64,000 nt of DNA from Flavobacterium sp. IMCC34852 (GCF_030643905.1 NZ_CP121446.1:2232001-2296000); one strand, 5' to 3'; numbered from the stretch's first letter, positions 16,328 through 25,252 are shown. Notes: generated from the sequence alone by a model not told the origin. Program-made: numbers and translations.

Positions 16328-17269
16328 ATGACTATTACGCAATTAAAATATGTTTTGGCAGTGGCCGAACACAAAAACTTCACTTTGGCTGCAGAGAAAT
16401 GTTTTGTAACACAACCTACGCTCAGCATGCAAATCCAAAAGATTGAAGAAGAGTTAGCCGTTCAAATTTTTGACCGAACCAAGAAACCCATTCAACTTAC
16501 TGAAATTGGGCAAAAAATCGTTAATCAATCGAAAAACATTGTCAATGAAGCCGATAGAATTCAGGATATAGTTGACCAGCAAAAAGGGTTTATCGGTGGT
16601 GAATTCCGCTTAGCGATTATCCCAACTGTAATGCCGACTTTGTTACCTATGTTTTTAAATAATTTCATCAAAAAATACCCGAAAGTCAAACTGATTATTG
16701 AAGAATTAAACACAGCGGAGATTATTACCAAACTAAAAAACGGACATTTGGATGCTGCCATTGCCGTAACGCCTTTGGAAGATGAAAAAATTAAAGAAAT
16801 TGTATTGTATTACGAACCTTTTGTTGCTTACATTCCGGAAAACCATCAATCATTTCACAAAAAAGAAATTGAAGTCAGTGATTTGAATGTAAATGAAATT
16901 TTACTACTACAAGATGGTCATTGTTTCAGAGACGGAATTCTGAATCTGTGTAAAAATTTGGGACATGATGAAAAATCACATTTTCAAATTGAAAGCGGAA
17001 GCTTCGAAACTTTAATAAAATTGGCCGATGAAGGATTGGGTACTACACTGCTTCCCTATTTACACACTTTAGATTTGCCGACAAAAGATGCACTGAAATT
17101 GAAACATTTTGCAGAACCTAAACCGGCTCGGGAAGTGAGTTTGATTTTTCCCAAAAATGAACTGAAAATTCACATCATTGATGCGTTGAGAAATACTATT
17201 TCTGGCGTAATTAAAGGCGCAATTACTTTTCAGAATGTGGAAATCATCAGTCCGTTACAAAAAAAATAA
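16328..17269 (+). CDS. oxyR: Peroxide-sensing LysR-type regulator OxyR
   Basis: This is a 313-residue LysR-type protein. Residues 1-60 form the winged helix (NFTLAAEKCFVTQPTLSMQI). The effector domain holds the redox pair of OxyR: Cys199 in DGHCFRDG and a second Cys nine residues on (LNLC), the same positions and spacing as in E. coli OxyR. Peroxide should join these cysteines and switch the protein on. It diverges from the SulP/carbonic anhydrase genes. Its stop codon lies inside a strong terminator stem. Confidence 0.92.
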   Translation: MTITQLKYVLAVAEHKNFTLAAEKCFVTQPTLSMQIQKIEEELAVQIFDRTKKPIQLTEIGQKIVNQSKNIVNEADRIQDIVDQQKGFIGGEFRLAIIPTVMPTLLPMFLNNFIKKYPKVKLIIEELNTAEIITKLKNGHLDAAIAVTPLEDEKIKEIVLYYEPFVAYIPENHQSFHKKEIEVSDLNVNEILLLQDGHCFRDGILNLCKNLGHDEKSHFQIESGSFETLIKLADEGLGTTLLPYLHTLDLPTKDALKLKHFAEPKPAREVSLIFPKNELKIHIIDALRNTISGVIKGAITFQNVEIISPLQKK

Positions 17270-17297
17270 GGAGCTGTTGCACCAGCTCCTTATTTCA
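17264..17297. terminator. Bidirectional terminator
   Basis: The perfect stem AATAAGGAGCTG/CAGCTCCTTATT has a 5-base loop with A and T runs outside. It serves oxyR and the convergent 64-residue gene, and it includes the oxyR stop codon. Confidence 0.85.
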
Positions 17298-17302
17298 TTC
17301 TG

Positions 17303-17497
17303 TTAACTAACTACAGATAAACAGTCTTTTAATTCGGGATGTTCTTTGGTAAAGAATTGAAGCCATCTTTTTAATTGTTCTATTTCATAGGGCAGCAAAT
17401 TTTTTACGGCTTTTTTTAATTCTTTAGCAAAAAGAATCGGATCAAAACTTACTCTCTCGAGTACCGATTTAGTGTAATCGTAAATCATTCTAGGCAT
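17303..17497 (-). CDS. Small conserved protein, paralogue 1
   Basis: This is a 64-residue, probably all-helical cytosolic protein with the pattern TKSVLERVSFD, LFAKELKKA, LLPYEIEQLKRWL, HPELKDC. It is about half identical to the 64-residue protein encoded 210 bases upstream on the same strand, so the two arose by tandem duplication. Similar short proteins occur widely in Bacteroidetes; I do not know a function. The regular amphipathic helices suggest a small protein-binding module. It shares an upstream GTAAGAACG motif with its paralogue. Confidence 0.7.
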   Translation of the reverse strand: MPRMIYDYTKSVLERVSFDPILFAKELKKAVKNLLPYEIEQLKRWLQFFTKEHPELKDCLSVVS

Positions 17498-17525
17498 AAT
17501 GGTTAAGATTTGGGGTTATCTTATT

Positions 17526-17534
17526 GTAAGAACG
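17526..17534 (-). promoter_or_regulatory. 9-mer shared by the two 64-aa genes (copy 1)
   Basis: CGTTCTTAC on the minus strand lies 28 bases before this start codon. The identical 9-mer precedes the paralogue by 30 bases, while the surrounding DNA has diverged, which hints at a conserved regulatory or promoter element. Confidence 0.35.
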
Positions 17535-17706
17535 TTGAGTAAAAGTAAAATAAAAAATGTTTAGCCACAACAAAAAATGTTAAAACTTATCGTTTAAGTA
17601 CTATAAAAATCGATGAAGTGCACTTTTACCTATTTTAAATATGTTTTATCTTACTATTTTAATCAAAGACATAAAAAAAGGAATCGTTTAAATTCCTTTA
17701 GTTTTA

Positions 17707-17901
17707 TTAATTAACATTTAAGATACATTGTCTAAGTTCCGGTTTTTCTTCGGTAAATTTTAGCAACCAGTTTGTTAACTCTTCAAGTTCGTATGGTAAT
17801 AAGAACTTATAAGCTTTAGAAAGCTCTTTGCAAAAAAGGTCAACATCAAAACTTACTCTTTTCAACACGGACTTAGTGTGGTCTAACATGGATTTAGACA
17901 T
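17707..17901 (-). CDS. Small conserved protein, paralogue 2
   Basis: This 64-residue protein is paralogous to the gene downstream: TKSVLKRVSFD, LFCKELSKA, LLPYELEELTNWL, KPELRQC. The shared LLPYE core and the terminal PEL-x-x-C are the best conserved parts. It also has an extra Cys (LFCKEL) that its partner lacks. No signal peptide or membrane segment is visible. The function is unknown; the tandem arrangement may provide differently regulated versions of the same small protein. Confidence 0.7.
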   Translation of the reverse strand: MSKSMLDHTKSVLKRVSFDVDLFCKELSKAYKFLLPYELEELTNWLLKFTEEKPELRQCILNVN

Positions 17902-17931
17902 GAGAGCAATAAATTTTAGGTTTGGAAATTA

Positions 17932-17940
17932 GTAAGAACG
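17932..17940 (-). promoter_or_regulatory. 9-mer shared by the two 64-aa genes (copy 2)
   Basis: This is a second copy of CGTTCTTAC (minus strand), 30 bases before its start codon. Confidence 0.35.
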
Positions 17941-18027
17941 AATTTTTATTTTTATCAAAATTATTGAAAAAAAAATTCCGTCAATAAAAAACATAGTTAA
18001 AAATAACTTCAAAAAAAGTTAATTTTT

Positions 18028-18693
18028 TTAAACTCCTTTACTGGCGCGCAACATTTCTCTCTTACCCGGAGCGCCGGGTAACTTTTCTACAGAAAACCCT
18101 GCAGATAGCATCGCATTTTTAATAGAAGTACGACAGGCATAGGTTACTAAAACTCCGTTGTCTTTCAAGGCAGTGTACATCAATTTAAAAATGGCTTCTG
18201 ACCATAGTTCGGGTTGCACCCCAAAACCGAAAGCGTCAAAGTAAATCAGGTCAAAAGCATTGATATCATTGATATCTTGGAAATATTGCTTCCGTTTGGT
18301 TAAGTTAAAATTGGGTGAAATACTGTGTTTATCATCCCAACTCGTTTGGTGTAAAAGTTCAAAAATTGGGTTTTGCTTTTCATCGATTAGCTTGGCGTAA
18401 TTCATTTGTAAAGCTTCTGCTAAAGCTATCGGATAAGCTTCTATTCCGGTATAATTTACCTTTTGATTGGTATGCTTTTGGGTTTCTAAATAAGTGATAA
18501 AAGCATTCAATCCGGTGCCAAAACCAATCTCTAAAATAGCAATGGTCTTTTCCTTTTTCAGAAAAAGACCATTCTTTATAAATACATGATAGGCTTCTTG
18601 AATTGCACCGTGTTTAGAATGATAACTCTCATTCCACTCCGGCAAATGAATGGTTGTAGAACCATCTAGAGTCTGAATAATTTCTCGCTTCAA
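18028..18693 (-). CDS. mnmD: tRNA mnm5s2U34 methyltransferase MnmD
   Basis: This is a 221-residue stand-alone version of the N-terminal half of E. coli MnmC. The SAM-binding motif is ILEIGFGTGLNAF. The catalytic region is DLIYFDAFGFGVQPELWS, and the family ending is GAPGKREMLRA. It adds the final methyl group to 5-aminomethyl-2-thiouridine at wobble position 34 of tRNAs. No FAD-oxidase half is present, as is normal in this phylum. It is the last gene of a three-gene operon, starting 2 bases after the preceding stop. Confidence 0.88.
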   Translation of the reverse strand: MKREIIQTLDGSTTIHLPEWNESYHSKHGAIQEAYHVFIKNGLFLKKEKTIAILEIGFGTGLNAFITYLETQKHTNQKVNYTGIEAYPIALAEALQMNYAKLIDEKQNPIFELLHQTSWDDKHSISPNFNLTKRKQYFQDINDINAFDLIYFDAFGFGVQPELWSEAIFKLMYTALKDNGVLVTYACRTSIKNAMLSAGFSVEKLPGAPGKREMLRASKGV

Positions 18694-18695
18694 AA

Positions 18696-19157
18696 TTACT
18701 CTTTAATGTAAAGTTTTTTGATTCTGGGAATTGGTCCGCCACACTTTTGTTGGTGACATTGAATACAAGCATCTACGCCGGTATTAAAATGTTTTTTGGC
18801 ATTCTTAGGATCTTTGTAAATCAACTCTTGCGCCTTGATAAATTTGGCTGCTTGCTCTTTAAAAAAAGCATCATTATCTGTTTCATCAGTCATTACTGCC
18901 TCATGAATTCTCAAAAAATGTTGTGGAAACTGACCAATAGTATCGCCTTTTTGTATGCGTTCTTTCAAACGCTGGTTATCTACATACATTTGCTCCATCA
19001 AAGCGGCCATTTCCGACATTTGGTACATTTCCAACTTCTTTTCAGCTTTAGGATCGCACTTTTCTTCCGTTACTTTTTCTTCTTTCTTTTGACAAGAAAG
19101 CACTGATAACGCTAAAAAAAGAAGCACCAAAATTACAACTATAACTTTCTTTACCAT
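18696..19157 (-). CDS. Lipoprotein with a c-type haem motif
   Basis: The protein has 153 residues. The signal peptide ends in LSVLSC, a lipobox, and is followed by a charged Lys/Glu linker and a helical region rich in Met, Gln and Glu. Near the C-terminus is one CxxCH haem-attachment motif (CIQCHQQKCGGP). It is probably a small membrane-anchored cytochrome c of the four-helix cytochrome c-prime or DUF-type, with the haem near the end. It lies in an operon with a DUF4920 protein and mnmD. The electron-transfer partner is unknown. Confidence 0.7.
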   Translation of the reverse strand: MVKKVIVVILVLLFLALSVLSCQKKEEKVTEEKCDPKAEKKLEMYQMSEMAALMEQMYVDNQRLKERIQKGDTIGQFPQHFLRIHEAVMTDETDNDAFFKEQAAKFIKAQELIYKDPKNAKKHFNTGVDACIQCHQQKCGGPIPRIKKLYIKE

Positions 19158-19160
19158 TGC

Positions 19161-19661
19161 TTATTTTTTGATGTAAACACCATCAGCCAAAAAAGAATAA
19201 GTCACTTCCGGTTTGGTGATTTTGGCGATTTCTGCTGCCGATTTCCCACCATCTTTAGCATAATGTTTTAATTCCTCTACAGATACAACATCCACAAAAG
19301 CTTTACCATTAACGATAGCGGTACTGTTATCTGCATTCAAAGGCACAAAAAAACCATAGTCTTTAAATTTTACAAATGAAGTATCATCACCGGCCATTTC
19401 CATTTTCATCCAACAACCTTTCTTTTTACAAACCGATTTAATGTTAGATTGGAATTGTACTGTAATGGTATCTCCTTTTTTGAGGTTCTTGTATTTTTTC
19501 AGCATTTGATCTTTGGTCAAAATCTTTGTTACTTTAAATTTTTCACCGAACAAAGCATAATTTTTAGCGTCAAAAGCGACTGCTTTCGACTTAGATTGTG
19601 CTATAACATTACTACCAACAAAAAGTGCAATAGCAATAAGCAATAAATTTATTTTTTTCAT
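19161..19661 (-). CDS. DUF4920 exported protein
   Basis: This 166-residue protein has a cleavable signal peptide (residues 1-21, ending VIAQ). The mature part matches DUF4920: FGEKFKV near the start, the Cys pair in CKKKGCWMKM, then FKDYGFFVPL, and a C-terminal GVYIKK. The family fold is a small OB-like barrel. The two close cysteines could bind metal or form a disulfide. Its position upstream of a haem-c lipoprotein suggests a periplasmic redox or metal-handling role, which is inference. Confidence 0.8.
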   Translation of the reverse strand: MKKINLLLIAIALFVGSNVIAQSKSKAVAFDAKNYALFGEKFKVTKILTKDQMLKKYKNLKKGDTITVQFQSNIKSVCKKKGCWMKMEMAGDDTSFVKFKDYGFFVPLNADNSTAIVNGKAFVDVVSVEELKHYAKDGGKSAAEIAKITKPEVTYSFLADGVYIKK

Positions 19662-19939
19662 TTTTATGGTTTTAGAATTACAAAAGTAAACAGATTAACA
19701 AATTCACATACTATTATGGCAATTAATTTCTCGTTTTAATGAAATATTAAGACAAAAAACAGAGTGCCGAAGAGAATTTGGAAAAAAGCATTCAATATTT
19801 TTTCGGGGTGCAAATGGCTAATATTTTTTTATTAGTTTTACAAAAAACTAACAACACAACTTATAATTTTGAGAAATTCAGCATAACTTACTGATTACAA
19901 ATCAAATAAAGCTTTTTTTCTTGTTAAACTTGATATTAA

Positions 19940-21007
19940 ATGATGTTAAAAACACCTTCCGAAATCGATATAGTTAGAGCTTCTGCGTCTAAAATTAACG
20001 AGGTCGATTTTGAAAACCTTGCCTTTGGAAACACTTTTACTGACCACATGCTAATTTGTGATTTTAGAGAAGGCCAATGGCAAAAACCAATAATAAAACC
20101 TTACGAGCCATTTCTGATTGATCCTTCTGCCAAAGTGTTCCATTATGGCCAAGCTATTTTTGAAGGAATGAAAGCTTACAAAGATGAAAACGATGACGTT
20201 TGGTTGTTCAGACCGGATGAAAATTTACACCGTTTCAACAAATCGGCTAAAAGAATGGCCATGCCCGAAGTTCCTGAAGAAATTTTCATCGGTGGTTTAA
20301 ATGCCATCCTTGATCTGGAGAGAGACTGGGTTAAAAAAGGCTTAGGCAATACTTTATACATCAGACCGTTTATGATTGCAATTGGTTCGGGCGTTATTGC
20401 ACAACCATCCACTCAATACAGATTCATGATTATCCTTTCTCCAGCTCGTTCTTATTATTCAGGAGAAGTGAAAGTGATTATCGCAGAACATTTCAGTCGA
20501 GCGGCCAATGGCGGAATCGGAGCGGCCAAAGCAGCCGGAAATTATTCGGCTCAATTTTATCCGCAGAAATTAGCGCAAGAAAAAGGGTTTCAACAAATCA
20601 TTTGGACTGATGATGCTACCCATACCAAATTGGAAGAAGCCGGAACGATGAATGTATTTTTCAGAATTAATGATACTTTATATACCGCACCCACCAGCGA
20701 AAGAATCCTTGACGGTGTTACCCGCAAAAGTTTAATCGAATTGGCCAAACGCGAGGGTATTAATGTCGAAGTTCGTTCGGTATTGGTGGACGAATTAGTA
20801 AATGCTGCCAAAGACGGAAGTCTAAAAGAAATTTTCGGAGCCGGAACTGCTGCAGTAGTAAACCCAATTGTAGGGTTTCAGTACAAAGACGTGTATTATG
20901 AGTTACCAAAAATGGAAAACTCATTTGCCTCGGAATTGAAAGACAAATTGACTAAAATTCAGTACAAACTGGCCGAAGATACTTTTGGCTGGACGGTTAA
21001 AGTATAG
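19940..21007 (+). CDS. ilvE: Branched-chain amino acid aminotransferase
   Basis: The 355-residue PLP enzyme is of class IV, close to the usual length for the long bacterial/eukaryote-like branch. Visible landmarks are FHYGQAIFEGMKAY, the Arg-containing LYIRPFMIAIG, the PLP-Lys region GGIGAAKAAGNYSAQ, and EEAGTMNVFF. It interconverts Leu, Ile and Val with their 2-oxo acids. Two adjacent ATGs make the exact start uncertain by one codon. It is monocistronic with its own terminator and is not next to other ilv genes here. Confidence 0.92.
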   Translation: MMLKTPSEIDIVRASASKINEVDFENLAFGNTFTDHMLICDFREGQWQKPIIKPYEPFLIDPSAKVFHYGQAIFEGMKAYKDENDDVWLFRPDENLHRFNKSAKRMAMPEVPEEIFIGGLNAILDLERDWVKKGLGNTLYIRPFMIAIGSGVIAQPSTQYRFMIILSPARSYYSGEVKVIIAEHFSRAANGGIGAAKAAGNYSAQFYPQKLAQEKGFQQIIWTDDATHTKLEEAGTMNVFFRINDTLYTAPTSERILDGVTRKSLIELAKREGINVEVRSVLVDELVNAAKDGSLKEIFGAGTAAVVNPIVGFQYKDVYYELPKMENSFASELKDKLTKIQYKLAEDTFGWTVKV

Positions 21008-21047
21008 TGTTCCGTAATAAATTGGCCATTTTCTGTTTATAATTTAG

Positions 21048-21074
21048 CTCCGAGGAAACTCGGAGTTTTTTTTA
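21048..21074 (+). terminator. ilvE terminator
   Basis: The perfect 7-bp stem CTCCGAG/CTCGGAG with a GAAA tetraloop is followed by nine T. Confidence 0.9.
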
Positions 21075-21204
21075 CTTATTACTAAAGGACTGTAAGATAA
21101 TATTCCAATAAATATCGCAACCATTAAAAAAAAGAATATTAATGAAAAAATAGGATTCAAATTATCATTTTTAAACTAAATTTGGTTTTATAAATACCAC
21201 AATT

Positions 21205-21783
21205 ATGATCCGTTTTTACCCCAATGAAGTCTTTCGAGAAGTCGAAATAGACTATCCTTTGCAATTGCGTTATGCTGTATCCAACAGAGGAAGATTGATA
21301 AGTTTCACAAACGATTTTAAGGACGGCACCCTACTAAAAGGCGGAGTGGTTGACGGCTACAGAACCTTGCGTTACAAAATGCGCAAAGACGGTAAACTAC
21401 TCAATAAATCAATGTGCATTTATAAACTGGTTGCCCAATTATTTATCCCGAAAACTTCTGATGACCAACTGTATGTCATCCATTTAGACCACAGCAGAGA
21501 TAATGACGTAGTTTCTAATTTGAAATGGGTGAACTATGAGGAAAAAATGGCCCATTACAGGAAAAGCCCTGCGGTAATCAAATCTAAGCTGAAACTGATA
21601 GAGCACAACATCAAATCGGATGGCCGAAAATTAACTTCTACTGATGTGATTCGATTGAAAAAAATTTTAAACAAACCAAACCGTAAAACCCGTATCAAAA
21701 TATTAGCCAAACAATTCGGCATCAGCGAAATGCAAATTTACCGAATTAAAACCGGCGAAAATTGGGGTCACATTAAAGTTTAG
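21205..21783 (+). CDS. NUMOD4/HNH homing-endonuclease-like protein
   Basis: The protein has 192 residues. The N-terminus resembles NUMOD4 (YAVSNRGRLISF, then VDGYRTLRY). The centre has an HNH-like core, VIHLDHSRDNDVVSNLKWVN (about residues 92-111). The C-terminus is a helix-turn-helix-like segment (LAKQFGISEMQIYRIKTGE). This is the architecture of free-standing homing endonucleases of phages, yet no intron, intein or phage genes are nearby. It may be domesticated as a DNA-binding regulator. Its stop lies 1 base from the convergent neighbouring gene. Confidence 0.75.
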   Translation: MIRFYPNEVFREVEIDYPLQLRYAVSNRGRLISFTNDFKDGTLLKGGVVDGYRTLRYKMRKDGKLLNKSMCIYKLVAQLFIPKTSDDQLYVIHLDHSRDNDVVSNLKWVNYEEKMAHYRKSPAVIKSKLKLIEHNIKSDGRKLTSTDVIRLKKILNKPNRKTRIKILAKQFGISEMQIYRIKTGENWGHIKV

Positions 21784-21784
21784 T

Positions 21785-22168
21785 TTATCGCAAAATTTCT
21801 TCGAAACTAGGCTTAAAGTAATTCGGGCCTTTCATTACTTTACCGTCTTCACGGTAAATCGGCTGACCGTCTTCACCTAGTTTGCTCATATTACTGCGTT
21901 GGATTTCGTCAAAAACTTCTTCAATTTTGTGTTGCAAGCCGTGTTCCAATATCGTTCCGCACAAAATATACAGCATATCGCCTAACGCATCGGCAATTTC
22001 AACCAAATCGCCATTCTGAACGGCTTCGAGGTATTCTTCGTTTTCCTCTTTCATCAAATTAAAGCGCAACAAGTTCTTTTGTTCTCCTAAGTGAGCTTTC
22101 ATTTCGTGACTTACACCCAATCCGAATGCGGTGTGAAATTCTTTTACTGCGTTAAGTTGTTTTTGCAT
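21785..22168 (-). CDS. MazG-like nucleoside triphosphate pyrophosphohydrolase
   Basis: The protein has 127 residues from the ATG at 22168; the frame extends three codons to a TTG that is less likely. The all-alpha NTP pyrophosphatase signature is complete: KEENEEYLEA with the first acidic cluster and EIADALGDMLYIL with the second, which together hold the magnesium ions. The C-terminal tail (EDGQPIYREDGKVMKGP) is typical of the subgroup hydrolysing non-canonical or modified nucleotides. It is a cytosolic house-cleaning enzyme. Confidence 0.85.
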   Translation of the reverse strand: MQKQLNAVKEFHTAFGLGVSHEMKAHLGEQKNLLRFNLMKEENEEYLEAVQNGDLVEIADALGDMLYILCGTILEHGLQHKIEEVFDEIQRSNMSKLGEDGQPIYREDGKVMKGPNYFKPSFEEILR

Positions 22169-22247
22169 AATAATCAAAAAATTAATTGATGCTGCAAGTT
22201 ATAACTTTAGGATACATTTGAGTATTTTTGTTGAAAATTTGAAATAA

Positions 22248-22436
22248 ATGTTCACAACTGGTCAATGGGTTTTTGCCGCCTTGTTTTTTATCGCTTTTGT
22301 AATCGCTGCCTATTTTGCTTATGGCAAAGACAAAGCCTTACACAATAAGGTTTATAAAGGAAGTTATAAAGTACTTATCGGATTTATTGTTTTTATCCTA
22401 CTCTTGTTTGTGATCAAAGTGTTTATGAAACACTAA
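22248..22436 (+). CDS. Small two-helix membrane protein
   Basis: This 62-residue protein has two hydrophobic helices (about residues 6-26 and 42-59) joined by a basic loop (GKDKALHNKVYKG). Two -7-like matches, TACATTTG (22213) and TATTTTTG (22223), lie just upstream of the ATG. It converges with the methyltransferase gene, with stop codons 1 base apart. Comparable proteins are common in Flavobacteria; no function is known to me. Confidence 0.65.
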   Translation: MFTTGQWVFAALFFIAFVIAAYFAYGKDKALHNKVYKGSYKVLIGFIVFILLLFVIKVFMKH

Positions 22437-22437
22437 T

Positions 22438-24045
22438 TCATTTCCCTTTAAAAAGATTCACACTCACGGTGGCCAAATCCGAATTCGGAAAACGGGTAAA
22501 AACTTTGTCGTCTGAAAACAAACCTGCTTCGGCGGCTATTTTGTGCAAAACATCAATCTCTACAATATACTGGTCTGAAAATCCGTGCGTAGCATCATAA
22601 GCCGTTGCTGCAGTTCGACCAATATTTTCGGCAGTCAATTCCGGCGCTATGGTGTGCAATTCGATTAAAAGTAACCCGAATTTTTGAACAAAAGGCGACC
22701 ATTTCAGCAAATGTTCGAGCAAATTGTCTTCGACTTCATTATTTGAAATACGCTTACCGCGATGAGCAAATGCACCGGTTGAAGTGCTAATGCGATTTGT
22801 TGTTTTGTGTTTTGGTTCTTCCCAAATGCGATTGTGGTCGAGAAAGGTTCTCACATTGAGTAATTCTTTTAAATCAATATCGTAATCTTCCTTTAAAGTT
22901 TCGGCTAACAATTGCGGTCTGCCGATATCACCCCAAATTACCTTCGCCCAAATATCGGCCTTGATTAAATTGGCTCGAGTAACTTTTAGCGCAGCTTCAT
23001 TGTAATCAACCCCAACCAAAAACAACGGATACTCATCGAGCATTTTGCCCCGTTGGGTTTGGCGTTCAATTACATCAAAAATATGTTCCAAAAAAGCACC
23101 GTTACCACAACCCATGTCGAGAATTCCTTTCGGCTGTTCGGCTATTGGGCGGTTGAATAATTCGATGATAATTTCGTCTACAATTTTAAAATATTCCGCA
23201 TGAGCACCACCACTTCCCCAAACATTCATTTCGCGATCAACATGTAATTCGGCTTCATGTTCGCCAACATTTCGAAGAATCGAAGCGTTACCAAAAAGCA
23301 GTTCGTCCATCTTGCGCAGCGTTGGAATATAAGAAACCGTCACTCCATAAGCCGCAGCTCTTTTGGCATAAAACAAACCGGTTTCAGTGAATTGATAATT
23401 ATCGCCTTTTTTGGTAAACCAACCCAAATGGGTTAGAAAGTCGAGAATTTCTTTAAAACATTCCGGTTTTTTGTGAAACTCTTCCGGACGGAATGAAGTT
23501 TCCATAAAATACTTATGAAACATACCGGTCATTCCCAACATTACGATAGTTGGGCCAACCAAATTACCTTCAATATGATACAAAACCTGTTCTTGAATGG
23601 AACGCTCTTTTTCGTCATCCGATAATTTTATACCAAAATTAGTCTTGTATTTTCGGAACAACTCATTGAGCATTTCAAAAGGTTCAACTTCAAATTTTCT
23701 AGGGTGAAAATGCTCGGTAAACTGCATCAAATTAAAAACACCTTCATACAGTGGTACCAATGCAAACGCTTCAGCACTTTTTTCATTGGTACTGTAAGAA
23801 ACTTCATTTTTGGCATTGTCAACTTTTTGGTTCAACCAACCTTGAGAAGCCAAAACCCGTAAAGCTACATTGAGATAACCTTCGTTGGCTTTGAACTCTT
23901 CAGTCAGTTCCGAAAGTGCTACTTTTTGCTTTTGCAAAACAAAATCTAAAACGCCTTTTTTGTATAGGGAAAAAGCAACCGGAGCTGTCGTAATTCCGTC
24001 TAAATGCCTGAATAAAATACCTCTGAGTTCACTTTTGATTTTCAT
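22438..24045 (-). CDS. Class I SAM-dependent methyltransferase
   Basis: The protein has 535 residues from the ATG at 24045. Residues about 1-260 hold two winged-helix-like segments (VALSELTEEFKANEGYLNVA and a second copy-like CFKEILDFLTHLGWF), as in small-molecule methyltransferases that dimerise through this part. The SAM motif I is GILDMGCGNGAFLEHIF at about residue 305, followed by FLVGVDYNEAALK. The substrate is unknown. It resembles the AprA-type methyltransferase modules of natural-product pathways, but no biosynthetic cluster is nearby. Confidence 0.75.
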   Translation of the reverse strand: MKIKSELRGILFRHLDGITTAPVAFSLYKKGVLDFVLQKQKVALSELTEEFKANEGYLNVALRVLASQGWLNQKVDNAKNEVSYSTNEKSAEAFALVPLYEGVFNLMQFTEHFHPRKFEVEPFEMLNELFRKYKTNFGIKLSDDEKERSIQEQVLYHIEGNLVGPTIVMLGMTGMFHKYFMETSFRPEEFHKKPECFKEILDFLTHLGWFTKKGDNYQFTETGLFYAKRAAAYGVTVSYIPTLRKMDELLFGNASILRNVGEHEAELHVDREMNVWGSGGAHAEYFKIVDEIIIELFNRPIAEQPKGILDMGCGNGAFLEHIFDVIERQTQRGKMLDEYPLFLVGVDYNEAALKVTRANLIKADIWAKVIWGDIGRPQLLAETLKEDYDIDLKELLNVRTFLDHNRIWEEPKHKTTNRISTSTGAFAHRGKRISNNEVEDNLLEHLLKWSPFVQKFGLLLIELHTIAPELTAENIGRTAATAYDATHGFSDQYIVEIDVLHKIAAEAGLFSDDKVFTRFPNSDLATVSVNLFKGK

Positions 24046-24111
24046 AAATTGCGTTTTGATTACTAACAAATATACTCAATTGGTAAATAGCAAAAGTTAA
24101 ATGTTTTATCT

Positions 24112-24119
24112 TAACTTTG
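24112..24119 (+). promoter_or_regulatory. -7 element of the SRPBCC gene
   Basis: TAACTTTG matches TAnnTTTG, 20 bases before the ATG at 24140. It rules out the longer frame start at 24101. Confidence 0.55.
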
Positions 24120-24139
24120 TGTCACCTAAAAATCGACCG

Positions 24140-25246
24140 ATGAGAATCTTAAAATATATATTCCTACTGATATTATTAGCTTTTATAGGCGTTACTGTTT
24201 ATGTAGCTACTCAAAAAGGCGATTTTGAAGTGTCTAAAAGCACCGTAATTCAAAGCCCGAAAGGAATTGTTTTTGATTATATAAATGATTATAAAAATTG
24301 GGAAACCTTTGGCTCCTGGATGACTAAAAACCACGGTATTGCCTTTAATTATCCGGCCAAAACTATGGGACCAGGTGCTAATTTTTCTTGGCAAAAAGAT
24401 GGAGATGAAGGATTTATCAAAACTTATTTCACCAAAGAAAATGACAGTTTGGTTCAAAGAGGAAACCTAAACGGAACCACTGCTGCTTTTCATTGGAAAT
24501 TCAAAGATACGATCGGCGGTACCAAAATTACTATCCACTGCAGAGGCAAGATGGATTTATTGACTAAAATCAATACTTTTTTCAGTGGCGGAATGTCGGG
24601 ACTTTTAACTGATGTATTTGAAAAGAGTTTGCGTAACCTTGACAAGACTTTAGACTATGAAATGAAAACCTACTCTATAAAGGTTAATGGTATTACCCAA
24701 CGCAATTCGGGTTTTTGTTTGAAACAAACTGTTTCCTGTAAGATTAAAAATCTTTCTAAAAACATTAAAATTATGATGCCGCGTATGGTTCATTTCTTTA
24801 AAAAGAACCAACTGGCCATGGCCGGAAAACCTTTTGTGCAATATGAACGCTATGATGAAGTTAATGATTTTGTTACTTTTTCGGTTTGTATTCCAACTAC
24901 CAAGCAAATTTTTGTGGCATCCGGCAGTGATGTAACTTCGGGAGAAATTGTCCCTTTTACTTGTTTGAAAACAACATTGACCGGAGATTATTCCCATACC
25001 CAAGAAGCTTGGAAAAAAGCCCGAAAATATATAGCTGATAATGGTTTCAAAGAAAACTTAGCCGGAAAATATACCGAGGTTTATATCAAAACCATAGACG
25101 ATATCAAACAGCCGTCGAAATGGGTAACTGAAATTCACATTCCGGTTTTTCCAAAAGCTCCGGTTGCCTCTCCGACCTTGGTACTGCCTACAACCACGCC
25201 TGTTGAACCTGCTCAGGCTACCACTACTCCAACCACAACACCTTAA
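24140..25246 (+). CDS. SRPBCC (START-like) domain membrane protein
   Basis: The protein has 368 residues from the ATG at 24140. It has one N-terminal hydrophobic anchor (YIFLLILLAFIGVTVYV). An SRPBCC/polyketide-cyclase-like domain follows, with the typical opening STVIQSPKGIVFDYINDYKNW. A second soluble region (about residues 170-330) resembles a GyrI-like/AraC effector-binding fold. The last 25 residues are a Pro/Thr/Ala-rich tail (TTTPVEPAQATTTPTTTP). SRPBCC domains bind hydrophobic ligands; the ligand here is unknown. An ECF sigma operon follows 61 bases later. Confidence 0.75.
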   Translation: MRILKYIFLLILLAFIGVTVYVATQKGDFEVSKSTVIQSPKGIVFDYINDYKNWETFGSWMTKNHGIAFNYPAKTMGPGANFSWQKDGDEGFIKTYFTKENDSLVQRGNLNGTTAAFHWKFKDTIGGTKITIHCRGKMDLLTKINTFFSGGMSGLLTDVFEKSLRNLDKTLDYEMKTYSIKVNGITQRNSGFCLKQTVSCKIKNLSKNIKIMMPRMVHFFKKNQLAMAGKPFVQYERYDEVNDFVTFSVCIPTTKQIFVASGSDVTSGEIVPFTCLKTTLTGDYSHTQEAWKKARKYIADNGFKENLAGKYTEVYIKTIDDIKQPSKWVTEIHIPVFPKAPVASPTLVLPTTTPVEPAQATTTPTTTP

Positions 25247-25252
25247 TTTTTT

